Source of the DNA: Parapristionchus giblindavisi
Lineage: Eukaryota; Nematoda; Chromadorea; Rhabditida; Diplogasteridae
Reading direction: 5' to 3'
NCBI GenBank assembly: GCA_943737045.1
Contig: CALSFV010000023.1
Location: 186,001 to 250,000, forward strand
DNA: 64,000 nt
Both the position numbers and the translations under genes were made by a program. Under the pieces are notes generated by a model that did no database searches, was not told the DNA's origin, and saw nothing but the letters and a program-made list of their open reading frames with translations. This document shows, piece after piece, positions 40,201-52,205 of this stretch. Numbering within the stretch: position 1 is the stretch's first letter; the number at the start of each line of letters is the position of its first letter.

Positions 40201-43200
40201 AGAGTACTGCATGTCAGTTCTTGATCTACTGAAACTTTGTTCACAGATACCATACACAGTTCGTGATTAAAATGCGATTACTGCAATTCAGTTCATGATT
40301 AACAATTCCGAACTACCGTACCCTATGAGAGCTCTCGATGATCTCTCTGATCATAGCTTTTGTATCATTCTTGAGTGGACAGGAGATGACGACAAATCCG
40401 GCAAATGTCAGGTCCTTCTCCCATGATTCTCGTTTGCGATCACGAATCTCCTAAAATCAATCGATATTAGATTATAACAATAATTATAAATCACCGATAA
40501 AGGAAATTTGAACAAAAAAGTTTCGACCATTCTCCATTAAAGAATTAAGAGTTATTCCGAATATGTCATATATTTAGATATTTGATATGAACTAATCAAC
40601 CAACTAACCTGTGATGTCAATTGTCCAACATGTCTCAATCCGAGAGCAAGCACTCTAGCTCCTTGTCTCGTCAACTTCGTATACGTCTCCTCGTAATCAT
40701 CAGGAACCGAGGCATACTGTAATCAGATTATTGATGAGTAAGAGTACGGTAGATTACGGTACCATATCCCTGAGTATTTCCGGTGCTCCTTTAACTGCGA
40801 CAAGATAGCGAGGTTCGTTCACGCTGTATCCGATAGGGATGTAGCCAGCAATCACAGTCATTCTCAAATAAATATCATAATTAATTAGCTATGTTTAAAA
40901 ATAAAATAAAAATAATGCGACTACCGATTAATAATACAAAAGTTCTGGTTTTTAAACTGATAGATATATACCATACCTCTTCATAGCAGATGAGAAATGG
41001 AATCGATGAGCGATACGAAGGGGTAGAACGTCTTTGCGATTGTTTGGCATTACAGTATCGCCTAGGAATATTGATTAGAATAAATCACTGATTGGATACG
41101 GTAAGATAAACAAATGTTATCGATGGGTAATCAGTAAGATAGGTGCTACAGTATGCCACTTACTCTTAGTGAGATTCCAATCAACCCAAGTGAGACAAGC
41201 CTTCTCCAGAGGATCTCCTACTAGTTCATCATCGAATCGAACCAGTGCATGACAACAAGCAAGGACCTACAATAGATAGAGATTATTGATTGATACATTA
41301 ATAGATTATATTGATTGATCCTATAAGGGAAATATACAGTGTACTATAGTTGTTCTCCGTTTCTCAGACTGAACGATCACAATCTAGTCGTCAATTGTTT
41401 ATAGTATGAAATATGAGGCAATATTGATTGATCCGATCTTAATATCGATTAGCTACAGTATGATTACCTGTACACCATCCACATTGTCAACCGCTGACTT
41501 CACAAGAGTCACTGATTCTTCGTGACCGTTTCTGAAAGAATAAAGACAGTCTATATTCATCGATTATCGTGTATCTACCGTACCCTAGAGCTATTCCTTC
41601 CACAACCAGATTATCCGTTGTCAGTGTACCCGTCTTATCGAAGCAGCACACGTCAATCTTACCGGCGAATGGAATTCGGAAGGGTTCAGTACAGAATACA
41701 CCTGTATAATTATATTTTCGCTTCTATAATATATCGAAATATATGAGTTCATTTTTATCTTATCGATATATTGTTTCTACAGTAAAGATGAGTTCACTGT
41801 GGTGATCAAAAAGTGACAAAGGTGAAGGAAGGAGTATGTAAAAAATGAAAACCTAATTTCTGTAGTGCCATCAATGAATTATTGACTGCTAATGATAGTT
41901 CAATAGGCAATTCAGGTGGAATTACAGACGTTAGAATGAGTGTACACTCAAGGAAGAGCTTGTACTTTGAACGAGTCGGATCCGACGAACCTGCAAGAAG
42001 CCCGTTTCAACAATAGTATATCAATTCAGATACATTGTTTTATAGTTGTTACCTTCTATCCATCCCATGCACAATCACATGTATTTAACCTTGGCACATT
42101 GTAATTGTGCATAATGGGTTATTTTTATATTTTTTAGAAACTATAGTTGTTACAATAATTCTAGTTCTCACTAGACATACTGTAGTTACTTTGTAATGAT
42201 TACAGTATCTCCATCATACGTGGGCGGGCATTGCCGATGGAAATAAAAATCGGGGGGTCGGAAGCAAAAAATGGAGCATTTATACGTTATTTTGAGTGAT
42301 TTTTTTTTGGGAAATCGGGGGGTCGGGTGCAAAAAATCGGCGGTGTATTGCCGCTAGCGGCAGTGGTGCCCACGTATGATCTCCATTCTATATATCAATT
42401 ACCAACCCTTGATCCACAGATAAGCTGCAGCGGCAACGGCGAAAATTAGAAGGAAGAGAATGAAAGCGAAGGTTTCGAGGTTATTGGCTGTTACACGCTT
42501 CACACCAAACATGATAGTTCTGGAAAATAATTAATAATCAATAATAATAATATTACTTTTACAATTATAACAATAAATGCAACATACTACCTCGAAATAG
42601 ATGTCGAAAATGAATAAATAAAAACACCTGAGTAGTCTTCCTTGACTGGTATTGAAACCAGTACGAAGTACATAGCAGATACATCCATTGTCGGGAGATT
42701 TCATTCCAGCTTCGTTCTTACCTACAAACAACACACAATATTCACTCATCTATTTTCTCATTTAATTTCATCATATCGTTCTGTTGTAGACTGATATCTC
42801 TCTGTCAATATGTCTTTGAACATGAACAATTTCTTGAAGTTGTTAAATTAGTATACAGTAATCTCTTGATAGTCACCAACCAGGTGGTGTATGTTGAACA
42901 ACTTTAGTTCCTCCAGATATAAGATGTAGACGGGAGTCCATATCAACATCAAACTCACGATCACTATCAACTCCTTCAATTGGTTCCTGCAATTATCCAT
43001 GGATTAACCATCAATTATCAATTGATTAAGATATAAAGATTAGTATGTACCTTCATTTGTGGTACACTTTCTCCCGTTAACATACTCTCATCAACGATAC
43101 ACGGTCCACGAAGAAGGATTAGATCACAAGGAATGGTTTGTCCCTCTTGAGAACGACCTATAAATGAAGATACAAATGAAGATAATACAATAGTATTTAA

Positions 43201-45235
43201 GCTCATCTTGTATTCAACTATCAAATGCAAAGTGGACTTTGTGCTACATTGCTACATTTACCTAATGATATCAAAAGTTTCCAGAATAGACTTAGTGTAT
43301 GAGTCATGTTAGTTCGACGATGTGGTTAGTCTATCAATATCATTCGTATGTCTGATCAAACTCGCTAGAATCGTTATTTGCAGTATATCAAAAATATCTT
43401 TGAGATAATCCACGACTAGCTCACCAATGGACACAATATCACCAGGTACGAGTTCATCTGACTTAATTCGATTCCAACGACGATTACGGTATGCCTGCAA
43501 TCAATAATTAAGTAATTTCCTCTTTAGTCTTGGAAGATGTTGTCACGATACTAATGAGAGAATAGCTAATCATACACTGGTTACCATTAACAACTAAGAG
43601 AAAATATAGATTGGAAGTTGGATTTGAAGACACGTTAATATGATTGTTAGCAGTAACGACAATTGAACGAAATGAAACATACATAGATGGGATAGGTAGC
43701 GTTTCCCATGTTTCTGATCTCAGCCATATTCTTCAATTGTTGCTTGACCAGTGTTGCTTCAAAGGTCATCAACATAGCCAAGGTGAAAAGTGAATAATAC
43801 CACATATCTTCCAGGCACCATAATCCTACGCAGAATACCTGAACGGGATTTGGAAGAAGTTCAGCCCATCCATGTATCTTTGGGGTGTTACAATAGTTTA
43901 ATTTCATTTAAGAGATCATACCTGGAAGACAAAGAATGGCGCTGTTGCACGCTCTTTGAAGAGATCCATGAATTGTGGAATAACCATTTCCATTCTGTAA
44001 GAATAACGTTCACATAGGGGGAAATCAATTAGAAGATATGAATAGATGAGACATACTTGTTATCACCCAGTGAATATTTCACCTTGATCAATTCATCATC
44101 GGACTGAATGCCTTGTGCTGTCTGATAGAACTTCATTGGTCTGCAAATATTATATTTTACGAAAAAGCCAAGTAAACAACTTACTTTCTGGTATCCAGTA
44201 CAACAGTTTCGAATACTTTCCTATCGCTATTGAAGGCATAAACTACTTTCTGGAACTCGAACCAAAGTTTGGAATTGTCATTCAGCTGAAAAGTATGAAC
44301 ATTGGAAAATAACAAAAAATATAAATATTATGATACTTTAGAAAATCGTAGAGGAAGAAGTTCAGCCCATCCATTATTGGGTGTAGGCACAACTTTAACC
44401 CATGAGGCCTTCTTGGGATCCGCTTCCTAAATAACAATAAAAATAAATATGCTCTCGAAAAAAAGAAGGAACATACATAGCTGCAGGTCATGAGTGCTTG
44501 AATTCCAACGAACCAATGTCCGAAGAGAACACATAGTGTCTGGAAAAGGATGAATGAATAAAAAGAGTGTAGATGGATGCGAAACAGTAATTACTTTAAA
44601 TGACCACATTGTATATTATTATGCTAATACATGTGTGATAGACGTTTTACCTTCATTTTCTCAGGCAAATCTTTTTGAATCTAATTAGAGCAATTTTAGA
44701 AGAAACTAGGGCTAAATTAGATTCAAAAATCTCTCTGATTAGATTCAAAAAAGTTCTGATTAGATTCAAAAAGACAAATGTTCTGATTAGATTCAAAAAA
44801 TTCTCTGATTTGATTTAAAAATTTTCTAATTAGATTCAAAAAGTGTTATGATTAGATGCAAAAACGGACGCTCTGATTAGATTCAAAAATATTCTAATTA
44901 GATTCAAAAAATGTTCTGATTATATTCAAAAAGACGCATGTTCCGATTAGATTCAAAAAAATGCCCCGATTAGATTCAAAGCGATTTACCTGAGTTATAC
45001 ACATCTATATTATTCATTCACTATTTTATCTTCTAATTAGAAGATGAAATACCTGAACAAGTCCGATTGCAGCCATTCCAATGCATCCTAGTTCATAGTG
45101 TTCATCAAATCCATACGAACACCAAATGAAGAGGCCAGTGAGATAGACCAGAACGAAGGGAGCGGCATACCAATGCTGCCAGATCGGTCGCAACCGATAG
45201 GTCGTCACGGACTCTACTAGAGAGTCCAGAGCCAT
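37224..45235 (-). CDS. catp-8: P5A-type ATPase, ER (CATP-8/ATP13A1/Spf1)
   Basis: A 33-exon model from ATG 45235 to TAA 37224; 1167 aa, in frame. First exons: 45053-45235, 44477-44539, 44337-44426, 44185-44285, 44057-44140; last exon 37224-37319. The P5A signature PPELPIELS is at about residues 438-446. The phosphorylation motif DKTGTLT has Asp 481, and the hinge [11 protein letters not shown] is at about 819-829. LTGES is in exon 9, and [20 protein letters not shown] matches the family C-terminal helix region. P5A ATPases work in the ER membrane and extract misinserted transmembrane helices of tail-anchored and other proteins. An insertion between GDGTND and the last helices is rich in Lys/Glu/Ser, as usual. 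The start has a 38-nt leader after an AG (45274-45275). The gene is divergent from YARS2, 500 bp away. Confidence 0.94.
42214..42379. mobile_element. Short TIR element, TCATACGTGGGC family
   Basis: Inverted ends TCATACGTGGGC and GCCCACGTATGA enclose about 142 bp with two copies of 'aatcggggggtcgg'. It lies between exons 12 and 13 of the P5A ATPase gene. The ends match the element at 29373-29566. Confidence 0.6.
44660..44994. mobile_element. TIR element filled with GATTAGATTCAAAAA repeats
   Basis: It lies in intron 1 of the P5A ATPase gene. The ends are CTCAGGCAAATC and GATTTACCTGAG. Between them are about 13 copies of the unit GATTAGATTCAAAAA at irregular spacing, all in one orientation. One reverse copy (TTTTTGAATCTAATTAG) adjoins the left end. 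The repeat thus looks like amplified inner terminal sequence. Confidence 0.65.
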
Positions 45236-45735
45236 TCCACTGATGTGAATAGTGGAAGGACTCGACTCGTTACCTGGAAAATGACAGATCAAGAGTAAAA
45301 TGCAATTAAAAATACTACATCAAAATTATTTATCGCATTTTAATGTAACGGCCACTACAGTCTGATCTGAGAATTCCGGTGATTTATATGTCGATTTACG
45401 CCACAAAACATAAGCAAAACTTTCATGAAATTACTTAAAGTATGTTTTGTACACGTGGTGCAACGGTGGTGTATTAAAGTGTGCGACTTATGCGACGTAT
45501 GTTCCGTCATGACGTATGTGCGGCATACATGAAAAACGTGCGCATTTTTGTGGATTTTCATGAATGCAATTTTATTTGGTTTAATAATTTTTAAATCGTT
45601 GAAGTGATCTAGATTCGTTATTCCTATTTTTGAGTTTCTCGTGTTCTCTAGCATCCCACGTCTTGTTTGATTCTATGCTTTGACATTTCTACGTTTGTGA
45701 AATCCTTAAAAATGCTCATTTGTTTTAAATTACAG
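45236..45735. promoter_or_regulatory. Divergent promoter region, catp-8 / YARS2
   Basis: 500 bp between two divergent starts, so it should hold both promoters. It has a small cluster of TGACG/CGTCA cores near 45495-45520 (GACGTATG, CCGTCATGACG), which resemble CRE/ATF-type sites. That is only a motif match. The region around 45355-45654 is open on the minus strand but reads as random. Confidence 0.4.
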
Positions 45736-48700
45736 ATGCGATTACGAGTTATTCAGACTCTTCGCCAACGATCTGATTATGTCATTAGGAGTTTTTCACA
45801 GAGCACATCGACATCCCCTGTATGTGAATACATACTAGATCTTCAGAAGCGTGGGCTAATCTCCGATTCATACCCCTCCCCACTCTTAGGAGAAAATGAA
45901 ACCTATCTAAGGTACGCTTTTTCATCATTTTGAATGTTGGTTTCAATTCCCTTTAAAACATTATTCTCCAGTTAGACGGCTACCGAAAGGAGTATATGCT
46001 GGATTCGATCCCACTGCGCGAAGTCTACACGTCGGAAACCTTCTTGTCCTTCTCAACCTTTTTCGATCCTCAAAGTTTGGTTGCCAGCCTATCGCCATTG
46101 TCGGTGGCGCAACTGCTCTTGTTGGCGATCCGAGTGGAAGGACGTCAGGTTTGAATTTCATTGTTTTAGTTTAATCATTTTATCATGATTAGCTACGCAG
46201 TTGAGGTTACTGAACTTAAATTCATTGTTTATATATTTATATTTTATCTACATGCACACGCATGCAACGATATATACTTTCCTACAACCATTTTATCACG
46301 ATTAACTGCGCATTTTCGGTTGCTGAGCCTGAATTCACAGTTTACGATTTTTTTATCATTCTGTAAATTATTGGTTCAGATCGTGATGCATCTCGTCTAC
46401 ACGAAGCTATCGAAAATAAAGATCTCATTATGGCTCAAATTCGTCGATTGTGGCAGAACGCCCGAATCAGAATATTAGCGTCGTCGAAGTCCGAACTAAA
46501 ATGTATAGATAACTCCGCGTGGTACTCTGATGTAAGTTCTGTTATGACTTCATAATATTGTACATCCAATAATTCTATTGATAGATGAAATTACTTGACT
46601 TCTTGTCTCTAACTCGTGCATTGAGAGTCAGTGAAATGTTGAGAACAAGGGCTATTAAATCGAGATTAGAAGGAGGAGCAGGTAGGTTAATTTAATAATA
46701 TTGATTTTTATTAGCTCCATTCTTCTAATATTTTAGGTTCTGGTGTCTCTTTTCCCGAATTTGTATATCAATCTCTTCAAGCCTACGATTGGCGAATGCT
46801 AGCGGAACAACACGACTGTTGTTTCCAGGTATGATAATGTTATACAAAATTAATAATAATCTTGAAAACTTATAGTTGGGTGGTTCTGATCAGCTAGGTC
46901 ATTTGGATATCGGTGCTCATTATATTGGAAGAACTGTGGATAAATGGGCTGCCGGTGTATGCTTGCCACTTCTAACGGACTCATCAGGCACTGTGGTTCT
47001 ATTTATGGATTTTTTTACAAATGTTGTAAATTCAAACATGCCATATTAATTAATTAATTAATTAATTAATATACATTATTTTAATTAAGGGAATAAAATC
47101 GGGAAGTCGACAGGTGGAGGTGGTACATGGTTGGATGAAGATATGACTGCACCATTTCATCTATATCAATTCTTCCGTCAATTACATGATGATGATGCTG
47201 TCAGTATGCTCAGAAGGTGATCTTTGTTTATTCTTCGTCAAGAGGCATGCTCCGTAAGACTCGATCATACTGACCACCCCCCGGACGCGTGCGCTAGCAA
47301 TGAGAGCTGGGGGTCCATACTTGGGTGTTAGGAGTGTCATTGGCCCTTATTACACAAAACAGCAGAAATTTCCTGTTTGTGCCCTCAGGCTATTAAAAAA
47401 ATTAATTTAAGTGCAAAAACGTTTAAAAATCATAATTTCTCAAATTGTTGAGATAAATTCCAAATATCATTTGCGATGCATCTAGGGTGCACAGACCTTG
47501 CTTATTCACTATTAGCATCGTATGTGCGTTGATTCCTAAACCTCTTTTTTTACTCAAAATTTTGGTTTTTTGGACAAATCTTCCCTTGTTGTAGTTTGCT
47601 CCAGAGTTTTTCGAACAGGTATTGTAGCCTAAGCAATTGTGCATCGATTTCACTTAAAACTGGCTTCTTCACGAGAAACCCAGTTCTCGAATTTTTCGAT
47701 CGAAGTTCCGTCATCGACGGTTTTCCCGAACAAATGCTGTATTTTCCAAACGATTAGTGCGGAATTGTGGTATACTCAAAGTTTCGAGCTTAGGCGAGTA
47801 AATTGACACAAGATTTATCACTTGGATCGATTTGAAAATTTCGATTTTCATGACATGACGGGGGTCATGGTCCGAAAATTTCAAAATTTCTCAAGTTTGA
47901 AATGTTTTTATTTATGTAGCTTGTTGTGAAGTACTAATGATGTGAATAAAATTCAGCCAATGCCCAATGGCTGATCTCTCCTTTCAAACATTTTTTCGAA
48001 AATTTTCATTCTGATTAAAAAAAAAATCAGAATTGTGTTTGAATCAGTTTCCAACTTGCTTTCTGTAACATTCTGTCATAGTACTTTACAATGTACATAA
48101 TCAATATGAAAATCGTTTAATTTCGAAAATTCATATTTTTTGCCATGACCAAAAAATTCATATTTTTTGCCATGGTCATGGAAATCCATTTTTCAAAAGT
48201 GAGCCGAATGCCGGGATTTCAGTTTTGCTATGTTTACTCATCATGAACCTTCACATTGTCATTGTCATTTGCTCATTGTCGCAGCATTCGAGTCGAAAAA
48301 CTGCAATATTTCAGAAATTTGCCGTGAAAGTAGACACTCAAATTAAATTTTTTGAATTTTTGAAAAAAAAACGATTTTCATATTGATTATGTACATTGCA
48401 AAGTACTAAGACAGAATGTTACAGAAAGCAAGTTGGAAACCGATTCAAACGCAATTCTGATTTTTCGCACGCAATCAGAATGAAAATTTTCGAAAAAATG
48501 GTTGAAAGGAGAGATCAGCCATTGAGCATTAGCTGAATATTATTCACATTATTAGCACTTCACAACAAGCCACATAAATGAAAACATTTCAAACTTGAGA
48601 AATTTTGAAATTTTCAGACCATGACCCCCGGGTCGTGAAAATCGAAATTTTCAAATTGATTCAAGTGGTTTGCTTCTTGCGCCATATTACTCGTCTCACC

Positions 48701-49910
48701 TCGAAACTTTGAGTACGCCACAATTCCGCACCAATCGTTTGGAAAATACAGCATTTGTTCGGGAAAACCATCGATTACGGAACTTCGATCGAAAAATTCG
48801 AGAACTGGGTTTATCGTGAAGAAGCCAGTTTTAAGTGAAATCGATGCAGAATTGCTTAGGCTACAATACCTGGTCGAAAAACTCTGGAGCAAACTACAAC
48901 AAGGGATGCTTTGTCCGAAAAAACCAAAATTTTGAGTAATAAAAGAGGTTTAGGAATCTACGCACATACGATGCTAATAGTGAATAAGCAAGGTCTGTGC
49001 ACCCTAGACGCATCGCAAATGATATTTGGAATTTATCTCAACAATTTGAGAAATTATGATTTTTAAACGTTTTTGCACTTAAATTAATTTTTTTAATAGC
49101 CTGAGGGCACAAACAGGAAATTTCTGCTGTTTTGTGTAAAAAGGGCCAATGACACTCCTAACACCCAAGTATGGACCCCCAGCTCTCATTTCTAGCGCAC
49201 GCGTCCGGGGGGGGGGTGGTCGAGTCTTAACGGCCATCTCTCTTAATCTTGTCTGGTTTGAGAAATAAGGAGAATCAAACCCAAATACTTTGTTCAGATG
49301 TTCACTTCGTTCAACTGAAGAGATTGATTCTATTGTGGCTGATCATGGGACGAATCTTGGAAAATGGATTGCTCAAGATGCACTTGCTCAAGAAATGACT
49401 GAGGTATCTTGATATTCTTATTCTTATTACTTTTAAACAGTTTTTTTAGATCGTTCACGGAGTTGAAGCAGTAAAACTTGCCCAAACGGCCAGCAAGGCA
49501 CTATTCTACGGTTCTATGGAATCTGTACAATCCCTACCAGTTACTGTACTCGAAGATGTATTCGGCCAACCTATTACGTTGAAGGCTGATGAGGTGAACA
49601 ATTTAACTTATATTTTAATTGAATGAAGTATATATTCTTTGTTTAGATTGTTAACTTTGGTGATTTGGCTGATCGAACTCGTGATGATAAACAGAAAGGA
49701 AGCAAACTCATGAAGACGGGAGCTTTCAAGGTATTTATTTATATTTTTCATCTCAAAATATATATCATTAGTTTAATTGAGGTGAATGGAATGAAATACG
49801 TCAATTCTTCCCAATCTATCGATATGTCATCGATTACCCTATCTAATGCACCATGTATGACTCTTGTGTGTTGGGGCAAGAGGAAGTTCCAATTAGTCAA
49901 ATGGATCTAA
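45736..49910 (+). CDS. yars-2: Mitochondrial tyrosyl-tRNA synthetase
   Basis: Eleven exons: 45736-45911, 45976-46148, 46380-46531, 46585-46681, 46737-46828, 46876-46987, 47090-47216, 49298-49403, 49450-49593, 49647-49730, 49782-49910; 463 aa, in frame. A class I synthetase: [16 protein letters not shown] carries the HIGH-type motif (HVGN, residues 77-80). [16 protein letters not shown] follows, then [12 protein letters not shown] for tyrosine/ATP binding, and the KMSKS-type loop KIGKS at 270-274. The C-terminus is S4-like ([26 protein letters not shown]). It charges mitochondrial tRNA-Tyr. The basic, Arg/Ser-rich first 25 residues suit a mitochondrial targeting peptide. Intron 6 must be GC-AG to keep the KIGKS frame. 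Intron 7 holds the second fold-back element. The ATG directly follows an AG acceptor. Confidence 0.93.
47242..49242. mobile_element. 2-kb fold-back element, copy 2 (YARS2 intron 7)
   Basis: 2001 bp in intron 7 (47217-49297). It belongs to the same family as 30707-32705: same ends (GAGGCATGCTC..TAAGACTCGA), same GGACGCGTGCGCTAGCAATG block, same inverted architecture with arms of about 0.9 kb and a central 'cattgtcattgtcatttgc' spacer. The arms differ from each other and from copy 1 by scattered changes, so this copy looks somewhat older or less homogenised. The right flank is TTAA (49243-49246), the left TCAA. Confidence 0.85.
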
Positions 49911-50107
49911 TCCTTGTCATTTAATAGATTTTTTGTTATATATTTGTTGTAGTTTATTGTTAAATTGTCAAATCTCTCCATATAGAGTATAAAGATATGT
50001 ATGGATCCCCAATTGTTGATCTTGTTTTGATCATTGGTCTACATCCAATGCAATATTTGTAACAATCGCCCCATTTCTAGTTTTTTAAAACACTGTATTC
50101 TAGAATC
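49911..50107 (+). promoter_or_regulatory. Intercistronic spacer with SL acceptor (putative operon)
   Basis: 197 bp separate the YARS2 stop from the eIF3m ATG. A T/C-rich acceptor ends at AG 50102-50103, and ATG follows after 4 nt. The spacing and the acceptor suit SL2-type trans-splicing of a downstream operon gene. Confidence 0.6.
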
Positions 50108-52165
50108 ATGGCTGATGCTAAAGCATTGCCCGTTTTCTGCTTTGTTGATGACTTTGTTCAGGTCGAGGATCTCAGAAAGTGAGTGTTCTTTTCCTTATTT
50201 CCATGAGTTGGTTGTTTTGCCTCCCATCATTTTCTTGAAAGTCTTGCAATAATCCTATGTAATTCATTCTCTTGTACCGTAATGTAATCAATCTGAACCT
50301 CTTCTTTTCTGTAGGTACCTCAACAGCAAGGGAGCCAAGCTCGATCCCAAGGGTCCCTCTGACCTTTCTGATAATCTCCTTGAGATTGTCCAGAATACTG
50401 CCATTGTTGGTGGAGTTGGACCTGAAGTGAGTTATTATTATTATTATTATAAATTAATGATTTTGTTAATTATTTATTTATAATCCACTCTTACAAAGTG
50501 TTAGTTAATCTTTGATCTAATTTATTAGATTAAACTTATAAGTGATTGATTATTTTCAGGCTGATGCAATCCTCTCATCCATCTCATCCCTCTTTGTCGC
50601 CATCCCTGAGGATAAGGTAACCATATATTAATAATTGTTATTATTAATTATAATTATCGTTATGTTTATTCCGTACAATGAATTGTGGATCTTTGACAGT
50701 GAATGAATTATAGGCGGAAAATGTCGTATCGTCTTTCTGTGATGTAATCACTCCTGAACACTTCAAGGGACTTGGATGGGGAAGTGCTGTAAGTATCCAA
50801 TAGTATTTATTTATCCTCTTCGTGTAAATGGAGAAATGATTTTCTTATGGTTCGTCTCTCACGAATCCTGCCATTTCTATGTTTCACTTGAGCTACATAC
50901 TTAATAGTTGTTCATATTTTTATATAGCGAAATGTTGTATGCATTAAAAGGTGTTATTTATGGCGCACTAAAAAATAGTGGAAAACGGAAAATGGCGACT
51001 TTCCAGGGTCTAAAAAAGTACACCGGAAAACCGAAAATTTGAATTCGCGGGCGCGGAAAAAAGTGCGGGAATTCAAATTCTGACCTTCTAAATGCGATTT
51101 TCTGCGGTTTTAAGAAGGATATTACGTAGGTATTCAAGTTCCAATACTTCTAAATGCTGAAAAATGAAATTTGGGATCAGAATTTGAATTGCCGCACCTT
51201 TTTCGCGCCCGCGAATTCAAATTTCGAGTTTCCACTTTCGGTTTCCAGTGTACATTTTTAGACCCTGGAAAGTTGCCATTTTCCGTTTTCCACTATTTTT
51301 TAGTGCGCCATTAATGGATGAATAATTTGAGGCAGGTGCAGCCATTCGTATGCTCTCTAATCTCTTCCGTGGATTTACTCATCATGCCAAGATTCAGGAG
51401 CGTCTTTTCATCGCCCTCCTTGATGTAGGCATTTTAATTCATTTACAATACAATACAATACTTTATCCTTTCAGCATATAGTATGCAGAGGGGGTCAAAG
51501 CAAGGGGTATCTTCATATTCACAAGTAATATCCTTCAGTCTCTGAGAGAATTATTCTCCATTCAAGAAAACGTCCAAATATTAAACTTGATCAGAACAGT
51601 AAAAATAACCCACGAAAACGCTGCGTTGCTCGTCCAAGAGGCCTGCTTTACAAGACGGAAATACCGCTCCTGACTTTCCAAAGTCTTCTAGGAGGGGACT
51701 CAACTGTTGGTCCTTTTCTCTTGATGGAATAGGCGAGTGTAGTAGAGAATGGAGAGAGAATAGTCCAAATCGACCGCACCGCAGAGAGAAAGGCAGAAGA
51801 ATGGAATCCTTGATGTAGGCAGAAGAATTCATTTAATGATTAGTATATTTAATTACTTATCTGCGAGTGCAATTTCGATTTGTAGCGGCTGCAATATTGT
51901 CTGTTTGATTAATTGTAATTACTATTCATATTTCTAATTGTCGTCCATTTAGATGTGTCGTGAGGCTCGTCTAATCTCCGAAATGGATGTCAGTCAGAAT
52001 ACTCTCAGTGACTACTTCAAGGTATATAATATTAATAATTATTAATAAAATAATAACTGTACTTTGTAGACCTGGCAGACTGATGTGGTCGGACGTCGTT
52101 CGATTCTTCGTAAGCTGCACATGGCTCTCCTTGCTGACAATCGTGCTGACCAAGCCGCCAAGGTA

Positions 52166-52205
<40 letters not shown>

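Noticed and set aside
43647..43907. Alternative exon with [12 protein letters not shown] as a real extension of P5A ATPase exon 7
   Set aside because: The segment duplicates part of exon 3, lies before a good acceptor at 43839, and the intron has an in-frame stop right after its donor.
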